Shown: in pieces, positions 17,242 to 25,719 of the stretch | How positions within the stretch are numbered: position 1 is the stretch's first letter | Layout of the letters: every line of letters starts with the position of its first letter | Assembly (NCBI RefSeq): GCF_021390435.2 | Contig: NZ_JAJVCN010000005.1 | Location: 186,001 to 250,000, forward strand | Direction: 5' to 3' | DNA: 64,000 nucleotides | DNA from: Kibdelosporangium philippinense | GTDB taxonomy: Bacteria > Actinomycetota > Actinomycetes > Mycobacteriales > Pseudonocardiaceae | Made by a program: the position numbers and the translations under genes | The notes under the pieces: generated by a model | Seen by the model: only the letters and a program-made list of their open reading frames with translations | The model's database searches: none | Told to the model about the DNA's origin: nothing

Positions 17242-18498
17242 TCAGGCAGCGCGCGGTGGGTCCTCGAACCTGCGGAACTCGGCGTGACGGACAGCGCGGA
17301 GTTCGAGCCGGACGGTCTGGTTGTGGCAGCGGTAGAGGGCGCGCGGGTCCAACCAGTCCTCGTCCCGGCCGTCGTCCGGGACGAGGCCGACGGCGGTGGG
17401 CAGACCGGTGTCCGGATCGGCCTCGGTGAACACGGTTCCCGACCCGAGCGTGATCTCCTCCCCGACCGCCGGGATCGTCGGCGCTAGACCGCGGGTGAGG
17501 TCACCACAGTGGACGGACGGTCGGGCTTCCAGCACGACGGCGACGAGCAGGCCGCGCGAGCCAACGGGAGCGGACTCGAAAGTGACGTAGTCCTCGCCGT
17601 CCGGTCCAGTGCACAGGAAGACGGTCCCGTAGCGGTCGGATTGCCGTTCGAACCGCGGCCACCAGAGCTGGCCCTGTCCGAGCTCGACCACAGCGGCGTG
17701 CCCGGCACCTTCCGGACTGACCGCACTGCTGGCCGCTGCCGCGGTGATGATGTCCGACATGGACATGTCGTTGCGGAAACGGTGGCCGATCTCTGCTTCC
17801 ACCGCGGCGTATTCGGCTGCCAGATCCGGGCGAAGCTGCGCGGCACGAATCAGATCGGCGCGGCTAGCAAGCACGCACAGCGAGCACGACAGCCTGGTCA
17901 TGCCTTGGTCGTAGGCCGGGTGGTACGGCACGCCGGACGCATGGATGCGTTGCCATACCTGGGTTTCGGTCCAGTCGTGGATCGGAAGCCAGGTGTCGAC
18001 CGCGCGCCGGCCGCTGCTGGCGGCCTGGTCACGGCTCAAGCGTGCCTTCTTCAGCCGTGCCCGCGATTCCTCGGCGCGCAGGCCCATGCAGTTCAGCACG
18101 CGGGCCGGACGGCCCAGATCGCCGAGCTCGGTGACCAGTTGCGTGATGAGTTTCCTTGCAGGGCCTCGTTTCTGATCCGATGTGCAGTAGCGAGCCGAGG
18201 CGGACGGCCAGCGCCCGCGGCGGCGGACCTGGTCGAGGAGCAGTCCTTGCTCGCGGTGGCGTTGTTCGTAGCGCACCCCGTAGTGCTCGGCTTGCTTGCG
18301 GGCGAGTTCGCTGCTGCCGGGCCATTCGACGTGGCCGAGCGCGCAGTGCAGGACGGTGATGCGATCGAGGACTCCCGCGGCCTCGGCGAGGGTGCAGACT
18401 TCGTCGAGCAATGCTTGTGAGTCCTTGCCGCCGCTGCTGTTGACGAGGATGACGTCATAGGCGGCGAGGTTCGGCATTTCGGTAGTTGAGGCGTGCAT
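17242..18498 (-). CDS. PAPS-reductase-fold (ATP pyrophosphatase) protein, second of two
   Basis: 418 residues. A clear PP-loop SSGGKDSQALL (about residues 22-32) follows the first strand, as in PAPS reductases, DndC and TtuA-type enzymes. Cysteines in YCTSDQKRG (about 107-115) and CSLCVLAS (about 207-214) resemble the DndC/PAPS pattern for a cluster or a transferable sulfur. The C-terminal ~170 residues are a separate strand-rich domain not found in sulfate-assimilation enzymes. ATG 18498 has GAAGGGG upstream. Sequence is distinct from the 12.9-14.2 kb protein, so the two are not a recent duplication. Confidence 0.8.
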   Translation of the reverse strand: MHASTTEMPNLAAYDVILVNSSGGKDSQALLDEVCTLAEAAGVLDRITVLHCALGHVEWPGSSELARKQAEHYGVRYEQRHREQGLLLDQVRRRGRWPSASARYCTSDQKRGPARKLITQLVTELGDLGRPARVLNCMGLRAEESRARLKKARLSRDQAASSGRRAVDTWLPIHDWTETQVWQRIHASGVPYHPAYDQGMTRLSCSLCVLASRADLIRAAQLRPDLAAEYAAVEAEIGHRFRNDMSMSDIITAAAASSAVSPEGAGHAAVVELGQGQLWWPRFERQSDRYGTVFLCTGPDGEDYVTFESAPVGSRGLLVAVVLEARPSVHCGDLTRGLAPTIPAVGEEITLGSGTVFTEADPDTGLPTAVGLVPDDGRDEDWLDPRALYRCHNQTVRLELRAVRHAEFRRFEDPPRAA

Positions 18499-18608
18499 GA
18501 GTCACCCCTTCATCAACATGTCGCGATTTTGTGTCCTAAGTGGACTGCGGCACCATCGGGCGGTGCGGATTGCGGCGAGCGAGGGAAGGTGCCTGCGCGG
18601 TTGGGTTG

Positions 18609-18875
18609 TCAGCCCTCGAACGTGACGTCGCCCTGGACGCAGATGCGCAGTGGGACCGTGCGGTCCTTGTCGTTGCGCAGTAGCCACGGTTCGGTGTCGT
18701 CGAGATCGATCGAAACTCGGACCTGCTGGCTGGCCGGGTCGACGTAGAGCGCGGCGTGGACCCCGGCGACGGTGATCGTCGGCCGTTCGTCCTCGTTCGT
18801 CATCGGCTCGAAGGTGGCTGCACGGTTGGCCGCATCGGCGGCGGAGGGCAGATCGGTGTTGCCGGTGCTGTGCAT
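18609..18875 (-). CDS. small hypothetical protein
   Basis: 88 residues, acidic, with a strand-rich C-terminal half (ITVAGVHAALYVD, VRVSIDL, VPLRICVQGDVTFEG). GAGGAG lies 7 bases before ATG 18875. Not recognised. Confidence 0.6.
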   Translation of the reverse strand: MHSTGNTDLPSAADAANRAATFEPMTNEDERPTITVAGVHAALYVDPASQQVRVSIDLDDTEPWLLRNDKDRTVPLRICVQGDVTFEG

Positions 18876-18994
18876 GGTGATCTCCTCGGACGGCGGGCGG
18901 CCGTCATCGCCAGCCCGCGCGGACGCGGGCTGGTGTGTCGTGGGGTGCGGGTGGGTGGTCCGGCCGCGTGGCCGGGCAACTGCGGCGCCTGGTG

Positions 18995-19426
18995 CTAGCG
19001 GGCGGCGTCTGGGTCGCTCTGTGCCGTGGTGATGTCGCGGTGGTCGGTGCTGCGGTAGCTGGTGTCGCGGTCGGTCGTCGGGGTCCAGCCCAGTGCGGCG
19101 AGCAGCGGCCGGATGCCGGCCCACCAGCCACCGGGGAACTTCCGGAAGACCCATTCCTCAGCGGTGTAGCGGTTTTCGTCGTCAGTGGGTCGCGGAATCA
19201 CAATCGAGATGGGACGGGAGGTGAAGAGGTCGATCGTGATCACGAGAGCGCGGAAGGTGCCGCCGGGCGCAGTGCCGACCATGGTGGTGCTGGGTGCTGC
19301 GTTGATCAGCGTGACGTGGTAGCGGGTGGCGTCACCGGGGGCCCACCACGCCCAGCGCGGGCGTTCCGTGGGGACGTTGATCTCGGCGATGAGTTGCCGT
19401 GCGTCGTGAATGTCGTTGGTAGTCAT
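18995..19426 (-). CDS. small hypothetical protein
   Basis: 143 residues from ATG 19426. Starts with a short helix (DIHDARQLIAEI), then strands, then a tryptophan-rich segment (EEWVFRKFPGGWWAGIRPLL, about 93-112). The ribosome binding site is weak (AAGGACC). The frame stays open far upstream, but that stretch is antisense to a different gene set and is not coding. Not recognised. Confidence 0.55.
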   Translation of the reverse strand: MTTNDIHDARQLIAEINVPTERPRWAWWAPGDATRYHVTLINAAPSTTMVGTAPGGTFRALVITIDLFTSRPISIVIPRPTDDENRYTAEEWVFRKFPGGWWAGIRPLLAALGWTPTTDRDTSYRSTDHRDITTAQSDPDAAR

Positions 19427-19545
19427 GGTAATTCGAGGTCCTTCGACGTGTGTCAGCGCAGGCAGCGCGATGCCCTCCCCCGTGGTGGGCTTCCAGTGCT
19501 GGGGAGGGCATCGCGTCGATGTGCGTGGCTGGGTTGACGGAGTGG

Positions 19546-19929
19546 TCAGGAGTGGCGGTGTCTCCGGATGGCGTGCTCGACGGCGTTGGTGATCGTGTCG
19601 CCGTTGGTCTGCGCGCTCGCGTGCTGGTAGAGCGGCCAGGACCAGACACAGTCGCGGCCGTCGCAGTAGATGCGGACGTGCCCGTCGTCGTTTTCCTGGA
19701 GTACCAAGGGAAGGCGGTGCCTCTCGGGCTCCGGCCGCCGGGGCGTGCAGCCCGATACGGTCAGGCGCGAGCCGTCCTGAAAACCCACGTCGACCCCGCG
19801 CTCGGCGAGGTGCTGCACGACGTGGCTGACCAGGTCTTGCGCGTTGACCTTGCCGACGGCCGAGCCGGGCCGGGCGGGATCTTCGAGGTAGTGGTAGACC
19901 AGGTCTTCCAGCGTTTCGACCAGAATCAT
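19546..19929 (-). CDS. small hypothetical protein
   Basis: 127 residues; AAAGGG precedes ATG 19929. The first half is helical (LEDLVYHYLEDP, AQDLVSHVVQHLAERG), the second strand-rich with IYCDGRDCVW, a possible Cys pair. The pattern of very similar small genes separated by 60-130 bases is typical of plasmid accessory arrays. Confidence 0.6.
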   Translation of the reverse strand: MILVETLEDLVYHYLEDPARPGSAVGKVNAQDLVSHVVQHLAERGVDVGFQDGSRLTVSGCTPRRPEPERHRLPLVLQENDDGHVRIYCDGRDCVWSWPLYQHASAQTNGDTITNAVEHAIRRHRHS

Positions 19930-20010
19930 CGGTTGGACCCTTTCGTGGAAAGCGAATTGGTGCGCGGGAAGAGGTGCGTGCCGGACAGGCGCAGGCGATG
20001 GTTGGCGCCG

Positions 20011-20817
20011 CTACTTGTATTCGCGCTTCCACCTGGCTTCGACCTTGGGCGCCAGTTCGGCGCGCAGGTCGTCCTCGGTGCGGCCATGCTTTGCGGCCAG
20101 CGCGGCCAGGATGAGCCGTGCGTCCTCCTGGTACTCGGCGATGGTGTCTCGGTGATGGGCGATGCTTGCCCTGGTCAGATACCGGGCATAGGCCAAGGCG
20201 TCCGCGTAGGAGCGACGGGCCGTGAACTCGGTGTCGATCTGCCCGTATCCCTTGGTGCGCAAGGGTGTTCCGTCCGGTGCGGTGATCGCTTTCGCGGCTT
20301 TGGCCTTCGCGCGTTCGGCTTTCTCCGCTTCCCGTGCGAGTTGCTCGGGGGTTTTGATCCGGCTGGGCCGGTTGCGGACGTCGACCGGCGCGCTGGGGTA
20401 GCACTCGGTGCACGCAGCCCTGCCGGCCTGCTCGACGATCTCGGCCTCGTCGTGCCCGGAGAGCTGGGTGAGCCAGGCGAACCGGGTGGACGGGAAGCAG
20501 GTGCGGCAGGCGGTAGACCGGTGTACATGGCCACCGCTGTTGTCGACCAGCCAGGCGCGGGTCCAGCCGCCCCGGCGTTCGAACTCCGATTCGAGGGGGC
20601 GCGCTGCTGCCTCGCACTCGGCGATGGTCTGGCGGGCCTGCTCGATCCGAGGCCGCAACTCGGTCGCGTACTCGGTCATGCCGTCGTTCACCAGGCGCTT
20701 GACGCGAGCGGTGAGCCGGTCGAGAGCGTCCTGGGCGTTGGCGTGCTCGATGTCGAGCCGGGCGAGCTCTTCGTCGATCTCGGAGGGGGTTGCGGTTGTG
20801 GGGTCGTCGATAGGCAT
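20011..20817 (-). CDS. coiled-coil protein with central Cys/His cluster
   Basis: 268 residues. A long N-terminal coiled coil (about 10-85: repeated Glu/Leu/Arg, EIDEELARLDIEHANAQDAL) leads to a zinc-finger-like CRTCFPST...CTECYPS region (about 105-142). A Lys/Ala-rich helix (160-180) and a second helical segment at the C-terminus follow. Related proteins occur on actinomycete plasmids and phages; function unknown. Confidence 0.62.
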   Translation of the reverse strand: MPIDDPTTATPSEIDEELARLDIEHANAQDALDRLTARVKRLVNDGMTEYATELRPRIEQARQTIAECEAAARPLESEFERRGGWTRAWLVDNSGGHVHRSTACRTCFPSTRFAWLTQLSGHDEAEIVEQAGRAACTECYPSAPVDVRNRPSRIKTPEQLAREAEKAERAKAKAAKAITAPDGTPLRTKGYGQIDTEFTARRSYADALAYARYLTRASIAHHRDTIAEYQEDARLILAALAAKHGRTEDDLRAELAPKVEARWKREYK

Positions 20818-20863
20818 GGGTGTTCACCTCGAATCGGGTAGGTTCGGGACAGATGGCGCGGGT

Positions 20864-21457
20864 TCACGCGGTGACAGGTGCGAGCGCGCGGGGTGGCAGG
20901 GCGGTTGTGGTCCAGCCGTAGAGGTCGAAGACCTGGCGGGCGTGGGTGCGGCAGTAGAGGTCGAAGGCTCCGCCGCGGCCGGCGTGGGTGGCGCGGCGGT
21001 GGCAGTAGCGGGAGCTGTGGCCGTTGCCGACCTCGGTTTGCCAGGTGCACACGCGCAGCCGGCGCACGCGGATGACCAGGCCAGGGCCGCCATTGACGCC
21101 GGCCCAGCGGCCTCCGTCGACGTCGGTGGCGTGCCAGACGTAGCGGGTCCACAGCCCGCCGGACGGGGTGTAGATGCGCCGGCTGTGCTGGTGGGCGTCG
21201 GCCGGGTCGATCGTGGCCAGGTGCCCACCGGGCCAGGTGGTCAGCGTCCGGCCGTCGGTGGACACGTAGGCGACGAACGTGTTCGCGCGGGTCATTGCCT
21301 CGCGTTCGCGTTCGTCCGAGCACGGGTAGCACCTGGTGGTGCCGGTGGCGGGGTCGATGGCGTAGCCGGTCGCCCCGGTGCCGCTGGTGTCCGGGGTGGC
21401 GGGGTGGCCGCAGTCCAGAACGTCCGCCATGGCGGCGGTTGAGCGGGTAGTGGTCAT
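20864..21457 (-). CDS. hypothetical protein with CxxC pairs
   Basis: 197 residues from ATG 21457 (GAGAGGACC upstream). CGHPATP and CYPCSDERER near the N-terminus (about 16-50) form a small zinc-ribbon-like unit. A strand-rich centre follows, then a C-terminal Cys/His cluster (YCHRRATH, YCRTHARQVFDLYG). Not recognised. Confidence 0.6.
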   Translation of the reverse strand: MTTTRSTAAMADVLDCGHPATPDTSGTGATGYAIDPATGTTRCYPCSDEREREAMTRANTFVAYVSTDGRTLTTWPGGHLATIDPADAHQHSRRIYTPSGGLWTRYVWHATDVDGGRWAGVNGGPGLVIRVRRLRVCTWQTEVGNGHSSRYCHRRATHAGRGGAFDLYCRTHARQVFDLYGWTTTALPPRALAPVTA

Positions 21458-21614
21458 GGCGGTATCGGTCCTCTCAGGCCGGGTGGTTGAACGGATGCGT
21501 GCACGAGCGCCCGCCGGGGGCTGGCGGACGGGAATGGGGAGGTGAGCCAAGGGCGGTGGTTACCTGTGTCCAGGGCTTGGCGCGGCCACGCGGTGGGCGG
21601 CCGAGCCAGGGTGA

Positions 21615-22199
21615 TCAGTGCCGGCGCCCGAAGGTGGTGAGCAGCCGGGCGAACTCGGCCACGCGGTCGTGCGGGACGTGGATGGTGAACACGGAGTCGG
21701 AGGTGCCGGGCCGCACGGACACGCGTCCGTGGACGCCTGCGTCGACCGTGCCTAAGTGGAAATCGGTGTCCGGCGTGTCGCGCTGCACGCCGAGGCTCGC
21801 GGCCACGGTCGCGGCGAGTTGTTCGCGGGCGGTGGCGGTGGCGTCGCTGGCGTGCTTGGCGTCCCAGGCCGTGGACAGGGCAGTCTGGTAGTTCGGTAGC
21901 AGGCGGCGCCGGATCTCGCGGGCGATCTTGTCCGGTGGCTTGGCCTCGTCGACGGTGATCGTGTGGTCGTGCTGCATGCCGGTCGGGACGTGGTTGCGCA
22001 GGAAGCCGAGGTAGCCGGTGATGATCAGGCGGCCCTGGTCGGCCTTGCGGCCGGTGCTGGTGCCGTCGAACAGGTCGAGGACCTGATCGTTCGGGCCGGC
22101 CAGATGCGCCTCCGAGCCGTCGGCGGCCTTGCCGGTGTAGGCGTGCCAGCCCTGCCCGAGGTGGCCGGCGATCGTGTGGGCGAGCGTGAGCGTGGTCAT
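21615..22199 (-). CDS. hypothetical protein
   Basis: 194 residues from ATG 22199. Begins with a helix-loop that resembles a small domain on partition-type proteins (LTLAHTIAGHLGQGW), then TITVDEAKPPDKIAREIRRR (about 84-103) and a long helix. The C-terminus ends strand-rich with VFTIHVPHDRVAEFARLL. No catalytic motif seen; soluble. Confidence 0.6.
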   Translation of the reverse strand: MTTLTLAHTIAGHLGQGWHAYTGKAADGSEAHLAGPNDQVLDLFDGTSTGRKADQGRLIITGYLGFLRNHVPTGMQHDHTITVDEAKPPDKIAREIRRRLLPNYQTALSTAWDAKHASDATATAREQLAATVAASLGVQRDTPDTDFHLGTVDAGVHGRVSVRPGTSDSVFTIHVPHDRVAEFARLLTTFGRRH

Positions 22200-22260
22200 G
22201 GAGTGCCTCCAGTGCTGTGTAGACGGGCGGGGTGAGGCGAGGTGTTCCGGATGGCGTGGG

Positions 22261-22776
22261 TCAGCCGGCGTGAGCGGGTTGCTTGGCGTACTGCTGTTCC
22301 TGTTCGCGGACCCAGTGCTGGACGCTGGTCGCGTCGACCTGGGAAAACATCTGGCCGGTGATCTCGCGGCGGCGGTCGGAGTTGCGCAGGTAGAAGGAGC
22401 GGATGCGCAGGATCTTGGCCACACGGAACAGGTAGTCGGCGAAGTCGGTCACGTGCCCCTGCTCGGTGGTGGCCTTGTCCAGGCCCTTGGCGATCTTGCG
22501 CAGGGTGCGGACGATCGTTTCCGCGCGGTCGAGGTCCACCAGGTAGGGCTGATAGCCGTGGGAGAAGCCCCAGGCGTGTTCCTCGGAGGAGTCGAGAAAG
22601 GCGGTAATACGGAAGTCGGCCAGCGCTGCCTCCTCCGGCGCGCGGTACTCGCTGGCTGAGTACAGGTGGCCGTGTTCGTCGACGGAGACCACCGTGGCGA
22701 CCAGGTGACGTGTGTTGCGACCGTGGTGGTTGTCGTCGAGGGTCAGCAGCAGGCTGTACGTGCGATCGGTCGGCAT
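22261..22776 (-). CDS. hypothetical protein
   Basis: 171 residues; GGAAAGGA lies before ATG 22776. Residues 1-60 are strand-rich (YSLLLTLDDNHHGRN, LVATVVSVDEHGHLY). The rest is helical and charged, with TIVRTLRKIAKGLDKA and a final EQEQQYAKQP tail. Not recognised. Confidence 0.6.
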   Translation of the reverse strand: MPTDRTYSLLLTLDDNHHGRNTRHLVATVVSVDEHGHLYSASEYRAPEEAALADFRITAFLDSSEEHAWGFSHGYQPYLVDLDRAETIVRTLRKIAKGLDKATTEQGHVTDFADYLFRVAKILRIRSFYLRNSDRRREITGQMFSQVDATSVQHWVREQEQQYAKQPAHAG

Positions 22777-22927
22777 GGCCGGTGTCCTTTCCTGATGTCG
22801 TGGCCAGGCAGAGAAAGAGGGGTGGTGACAGGGCCGGCCGACCGTCCAGAGGGAACGGTCGGCCGGCGGGGAGCGCGTCCGAATCGGCCGGTTCGGACGC
22901 GCCGGATGGTGATCCGCTGGTGTCGGC

Positions 22928-23806
22928 TCAGCGGGATTCGGTGATCCGGGACAGGGTGGCCAGGTCGACGACCGGTCCTCCCCAGTACCGGACCTGCGCG
23001 GGTTCGCCCTGGCGTCCCCAGACGGAGAGCTGGACGGCGGGATTGCTCGGCCGGCGCCATACCGCACAGGTCCGGCTGCCGTTCGCCCGGCGCTTCCCGC
23101 GTGCGTCGCAGCGGTAGACCTCGGCCGGGGAACCCCAGCCGGCCGCGCGCATGTGCTCGGCCACCTGCTCGAAGGTGGCATCGAAGGCGATCGCGGACGT
23201 CGCCGGTCGCGTGGTGGCCGGCTCATCCTGGTCTGCGGCACCGTGTGGCGGGGAGGTGATCACAGCGCGGACCTCGCGCGCCTCGCACAGCCGGCCGTAT
23301 CGGCTCGAATCGGCGTAAGCCAGCCCGTAGGGCCCGGTGAACCACAGGGTGATCCGCTCCGCGCCACGCTGCCAGCCGCGCCGGTAGCCCCGCCGGTCGG
23401 GCAGTTCCGTGACCGGGATCGGCGGCAAGGTGCCGTCCAGGTCCCGGTCCGGGCGGGGTGTCCATCCGTGCGCGTCGAGATCGGCATGGATGCTCGGGTA
23501 GGCCATGTCGGTCGCCCGTGCGTTCGCGTAGCCCCGCGCCGCGCGGGACAGGGTGTCCGCGTGCTCGTTGAGCTGGGCCGTGAACCGGCGCAGCCGGTCC
23601 GGTGGGATCGGCTGGGAGCTGTGCGCGTCGTCGGTGAGATCCGCGACCAAACACCGCACCTCCGCGGCCAGGCGCGCGAGCTCGGCGAGGCTGGCCGCTT
23701 GCAGCCGGCTCACCCCTTCCGCGGCATCGGCGCGTGCGCGTTCAGAATCGGCATCCGCACGAGCCGCGCGCAGTGCGTCGGATTCGGTCGGGTGGTGCGC
23801 GGTCAT
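22928..23806 (-). CDS. hypothetical protein with N-terminal coiled coil
   Basis: 292 residues. Residues 10-60 are an Ala/Arg/Glu-rich coiled coil. Residues 105-185 and 205-290 contain two tryptophan- and arginine-rich modules with ITLWFTGPYGL and CAVWRRPSNPAVQLSVW, which look like a repeated fold. The start codon overlaps the previous stop (ATGA at 23803-23806), so it is translationally coupled to the upstream gene. Confidence 0.6.
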   Translation of the reverse strand: MTAHHPTESDALRAARADADSERARADAAEGVSRLQAASLAELARLAAEVRCLVADLTDDAHSSQPIPPDRLRRFTAQLNEHADTLSRAARGYANARATDMAYPSIHADLDAHGWTPRPDRDLDGTLPPIPVTELPDRRGYRRGWQRGAERITLWFTGPYGLAYADSSRYGRLCEAREVRAVITSPPHGAADQDEPATTRPATSAIAFDATFEQVAEHMRAAGWGSPAEVYRCDARGKRRANGSRTCAVWRRPSNPAVQLSVWGRQGEPAQVRYWGGPVVDLATLSRITESR

Positions 23807-24372
23807 GACACGAGCTCGCTGTCACGGGAGGTGTTCTCGGCGAGAACGCGGTCGAGCTGGTCGAGGAAGTACTCGACGTCGGAATTCGGCCGCATGGCGT
23901 CCACGCTGGGCATGTAGTCGGGCGAGTCGACGCGGTAGGTGTAGGCGGAGTGGTCGCACTCGCAGCATTCCGGCGCAGTGACCGGCCAGAGCTGGCAACC
24001 GACATTGAGTGAGGCAGTCGCCAGAGCACGGTCATGGAACGTCGGTGCCGTGTAGGTGGCGATCGCGGTCACGACCCGTGCGTGCGGGAACCGGGCAAAC
24101 AGCTCCGCCAACACGTCGTAGTGCGCGTGCCAGCAGGCGGAAATGGTGCGTCGTCGCCCTTTGGGGCCGGTGCCGCTGCCCGACCAGGACGCGCTGCCCT
24201 TGGCGCCCGTACCCGCGCTGTCGAGCGTGCGGAGGGTGAACGTCGCGCGGGGGCCCGCGCGGTTGCTGCGGTCCGCTCCGGTCCGAACGGTCAGATTCCC
24301 GTCATACAGGGAGTCGGACACGTCGCGGACGACACTCTGAACATCGCTGAAAGACACGCCATACACAAACAT
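23803..24372 (-). CDS. phage-type hypothetical protein
   Basis: 189 residues, AAAGGAG 6 bases before ATG 24372. The centre is Ser/Gly-rich (SAGTGAKGSASWSGSGTGPK). A Cys cluster CCECDHSAY (about 135-143) may bind metal. Coupled to the downstream gene by a 4-base overlap. From here to 27.25 kb the genes become smaller and less GC-biased, like those of actinobacteriophages. Confidence 0.6.
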   Translation of the reverse strand: MFVYGVSFSDVQSVVRDVSDSLYDGNLTVRTGADRSNRAGPRATFTLRTLDSAGTGAKGSASWSGSGTGPKGRRRTISACWHAHYDVLAELFARFPHARVVTAIATYTAPTFHDRALATASLNVGCQLWPVTAPECCECDHSAYTYRVDSPDYMPSVDAMRPNSDVEYFLDQLDRVLAENTSRDSELVS

Positions 24373-24499
24373 GACCGAACTCCTTTACTTGCGAGGTGAT
24401 GCTTTTCTCTGGCGTGCGCGCGGATGAGTCGAACAATCCACAACGAGAACCGTTGCAACCATTGCGCGCTGTTCAATCCTTTGTGTCGCACTGATGGCG

Positions 24500-24721
24500 C
24501 TAGCTCACACTCCGAATGCGATATCGCGCTTTCACTTGTGCGGTGAAGCCGTAGGTGGCGCTGGTGCTCACGCTCACGCGTTCGACAACTTCCGCGCCGT
24601 TTTCGCGTGCCCATTTGCGCGCGAGTCGGCCGGCCGTCTGAGAGAGGCCGCGAAGCTGTGCCCCTTCCGTGGTGACCACGATCAGGGTGTCGTCTTGTTT
24701 CCACACGTGCGAGTACCACAT
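24500..24721 (-). CDS. small phage-type protein
   Basis: 73 residues; GGAG precedes ATG 24721. Strand-helix-strand pattern (DTLIVVTTEGAQ, GRLARKWARENGAE, YGFTAQVKARYRI). No family recognised. Confidence 0.6.
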   Translation of the reverse strand: MWYSHVWKQDDTLIVVTTEGAQLRGLSQTAGRLARKWARENGAEVVERVSVSTSATYGFTAQVKARYRIRSVS

Positions 24722-24802
24722 TTGAGTCTCCGGTTCGTTGTGTCCCAGCGGTTACGGCACGGCACGCGAGTCATCACGCGTGCTGTACCGATGGCGCTGG
24801 AT

Positions 24803-25156
24803 TCACTTCGCCGTGCGCAGGAACGCGCCTTGATTGGGCTTGCAGCCCGTGAGCGTGCGCGCGAGGTAGTTGTTGGCCTCCCGTTTGCTGTAGAAGACCG
24901 TGATGCCCGTGATGCCGCGCGAGTGCCACGCATGGCTATCTGTTGTCACGACCTCGTAGCGCGTGACCTTGCGCGTGGCTGTGATGGTCCACTCGTCGAA
25001 CCACGCGCCGTCCGATGGGTCGACCACCGATCGGTTGCCGATCGATCCGCGCGCTTGGTGTGCCGTGTCCGCCTGTACGTACCGGTAAAAGGTGCGCCAC
25101 TTGTGCGACAGTGAGTCAGAACGCCGTGCGTCGATTGTGAGCCTGTAGCTAGGCAT
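24803..25156 (-). CDS. small phage-type protein
   Basis: 117 residues, with AGGAGAGGGG upstream of ATG 25156. Strand-rich N-terminal half (YRLTIDARRSDSLS), central WFDEWTITATRKVTRYEVV, and a C-terminal helix. Codon use is less GC-extreme than in the Tad genes. Not recognised. Confidence 0.6.
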   Translation of the reverse strand: MPSYRLTIDARRSDSLSHKWRTFYRYVQADTAHQARGSIGNRSVVDPSDGAWFDEWTITATRKVTRYEVVTTDSHAWHSRGITGITVFYSKREANNYLARTLTGCKPNQGAFLRTAK

Positions 25157-25189
25157 GCCTGCCCCTCTCCTGTATGGACCGTTGACCGG

Positions 25190-25438
25190 TCAAGCGGACA
25201 AGTGAGCGCGTAGCAGCTTGAACGCGCCATCGAACGAGCGCCGGACACCGAGCGAACGCCGACCGATTCCCTGTTCGGTCGGAACTTCCGCTACGTAGTC
25301 GTCCTGGTTGACGATGCGAATCGCACCGAAATACCCGCTGTTTCGCTTCCAGATCTCGACTCCGTGACCAGGAATTCCCGGATCGGGGCGAATCTCGTAC
25401 TCGATGAAGAATTCCACCTCGGTCATGACCTCGGCCAT
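25190..25438 (-). CDS. small phage-type protein
   Basis: 82 residues from ATG 25438 with GGAGGTAA upstream. Acidic and strand-rich (EVEFFIEYEIRPD), ending in a short amphipathic helix. Not recognised. Confidence 0.6.
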   Translation of the reverse strand: MAEVMTEVEFFIEYEIRPDPGIPGHGVEIWKRNSGYFGAIRIVNQDDYVAEVPTEQGIGRRSLGVRRSFDGAFKLLRAHLSA

Positions 25439-25468
25439 TCTGTTACCTCCGTTTGGAAACCGTCATCC

Positions 25469-25683
25469 TCACCAGTCCCACCAGCCGCGAGGGTCGTCGT
25501 CGAAGTTCTCTTCGATCACGGTGTCGAAATCGACATCGGGGTTGTCCAGTTTGCTAGCGCAGCGTTCACGACCAGGTTGATCAGGTCGGTTTCCAGCTCC
25601 CCAATGGAGAGCGTGTCTGACACAAGGTCAGCCCCATCGTTGACTGCGCGGGAGACCTGTTCGCGCGTGAATAGTTCAGACAT
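25469..25683 (-). pseudogene. frameshifted small phage-type gene
   Basis: ATG 25683 (AAAGGA upstream) reads MSELFTREQVSRAVNDGAD and continues to LVVNAALA, then runs out of frame to a stop at 25516. In the -1 frame the reading continues as KLDNPDVDFDTVIEENFDDD and ends WWDW at 25469, with the acidic character expected of the same protein. One missing or extra base near 25555 explains both halves. The first half resembles short proteins of actinobacteriophages. A sequencing error, true decay or programmed shift are all possible; no canonical slippery heptamer is visible. Confidence 0.6.
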
Positions 25684-25719
25684 GCCGGTGTCCTTTCTGT
25701 GTTGACCCGTTCCGTGTGC

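Noticed and set aside
19450..21442. Two long overlapping + strand frames (463 and 344 codons)
   Set aside because: Both are antisense to four well-supported leftward genes that each have a ribosome binding site.
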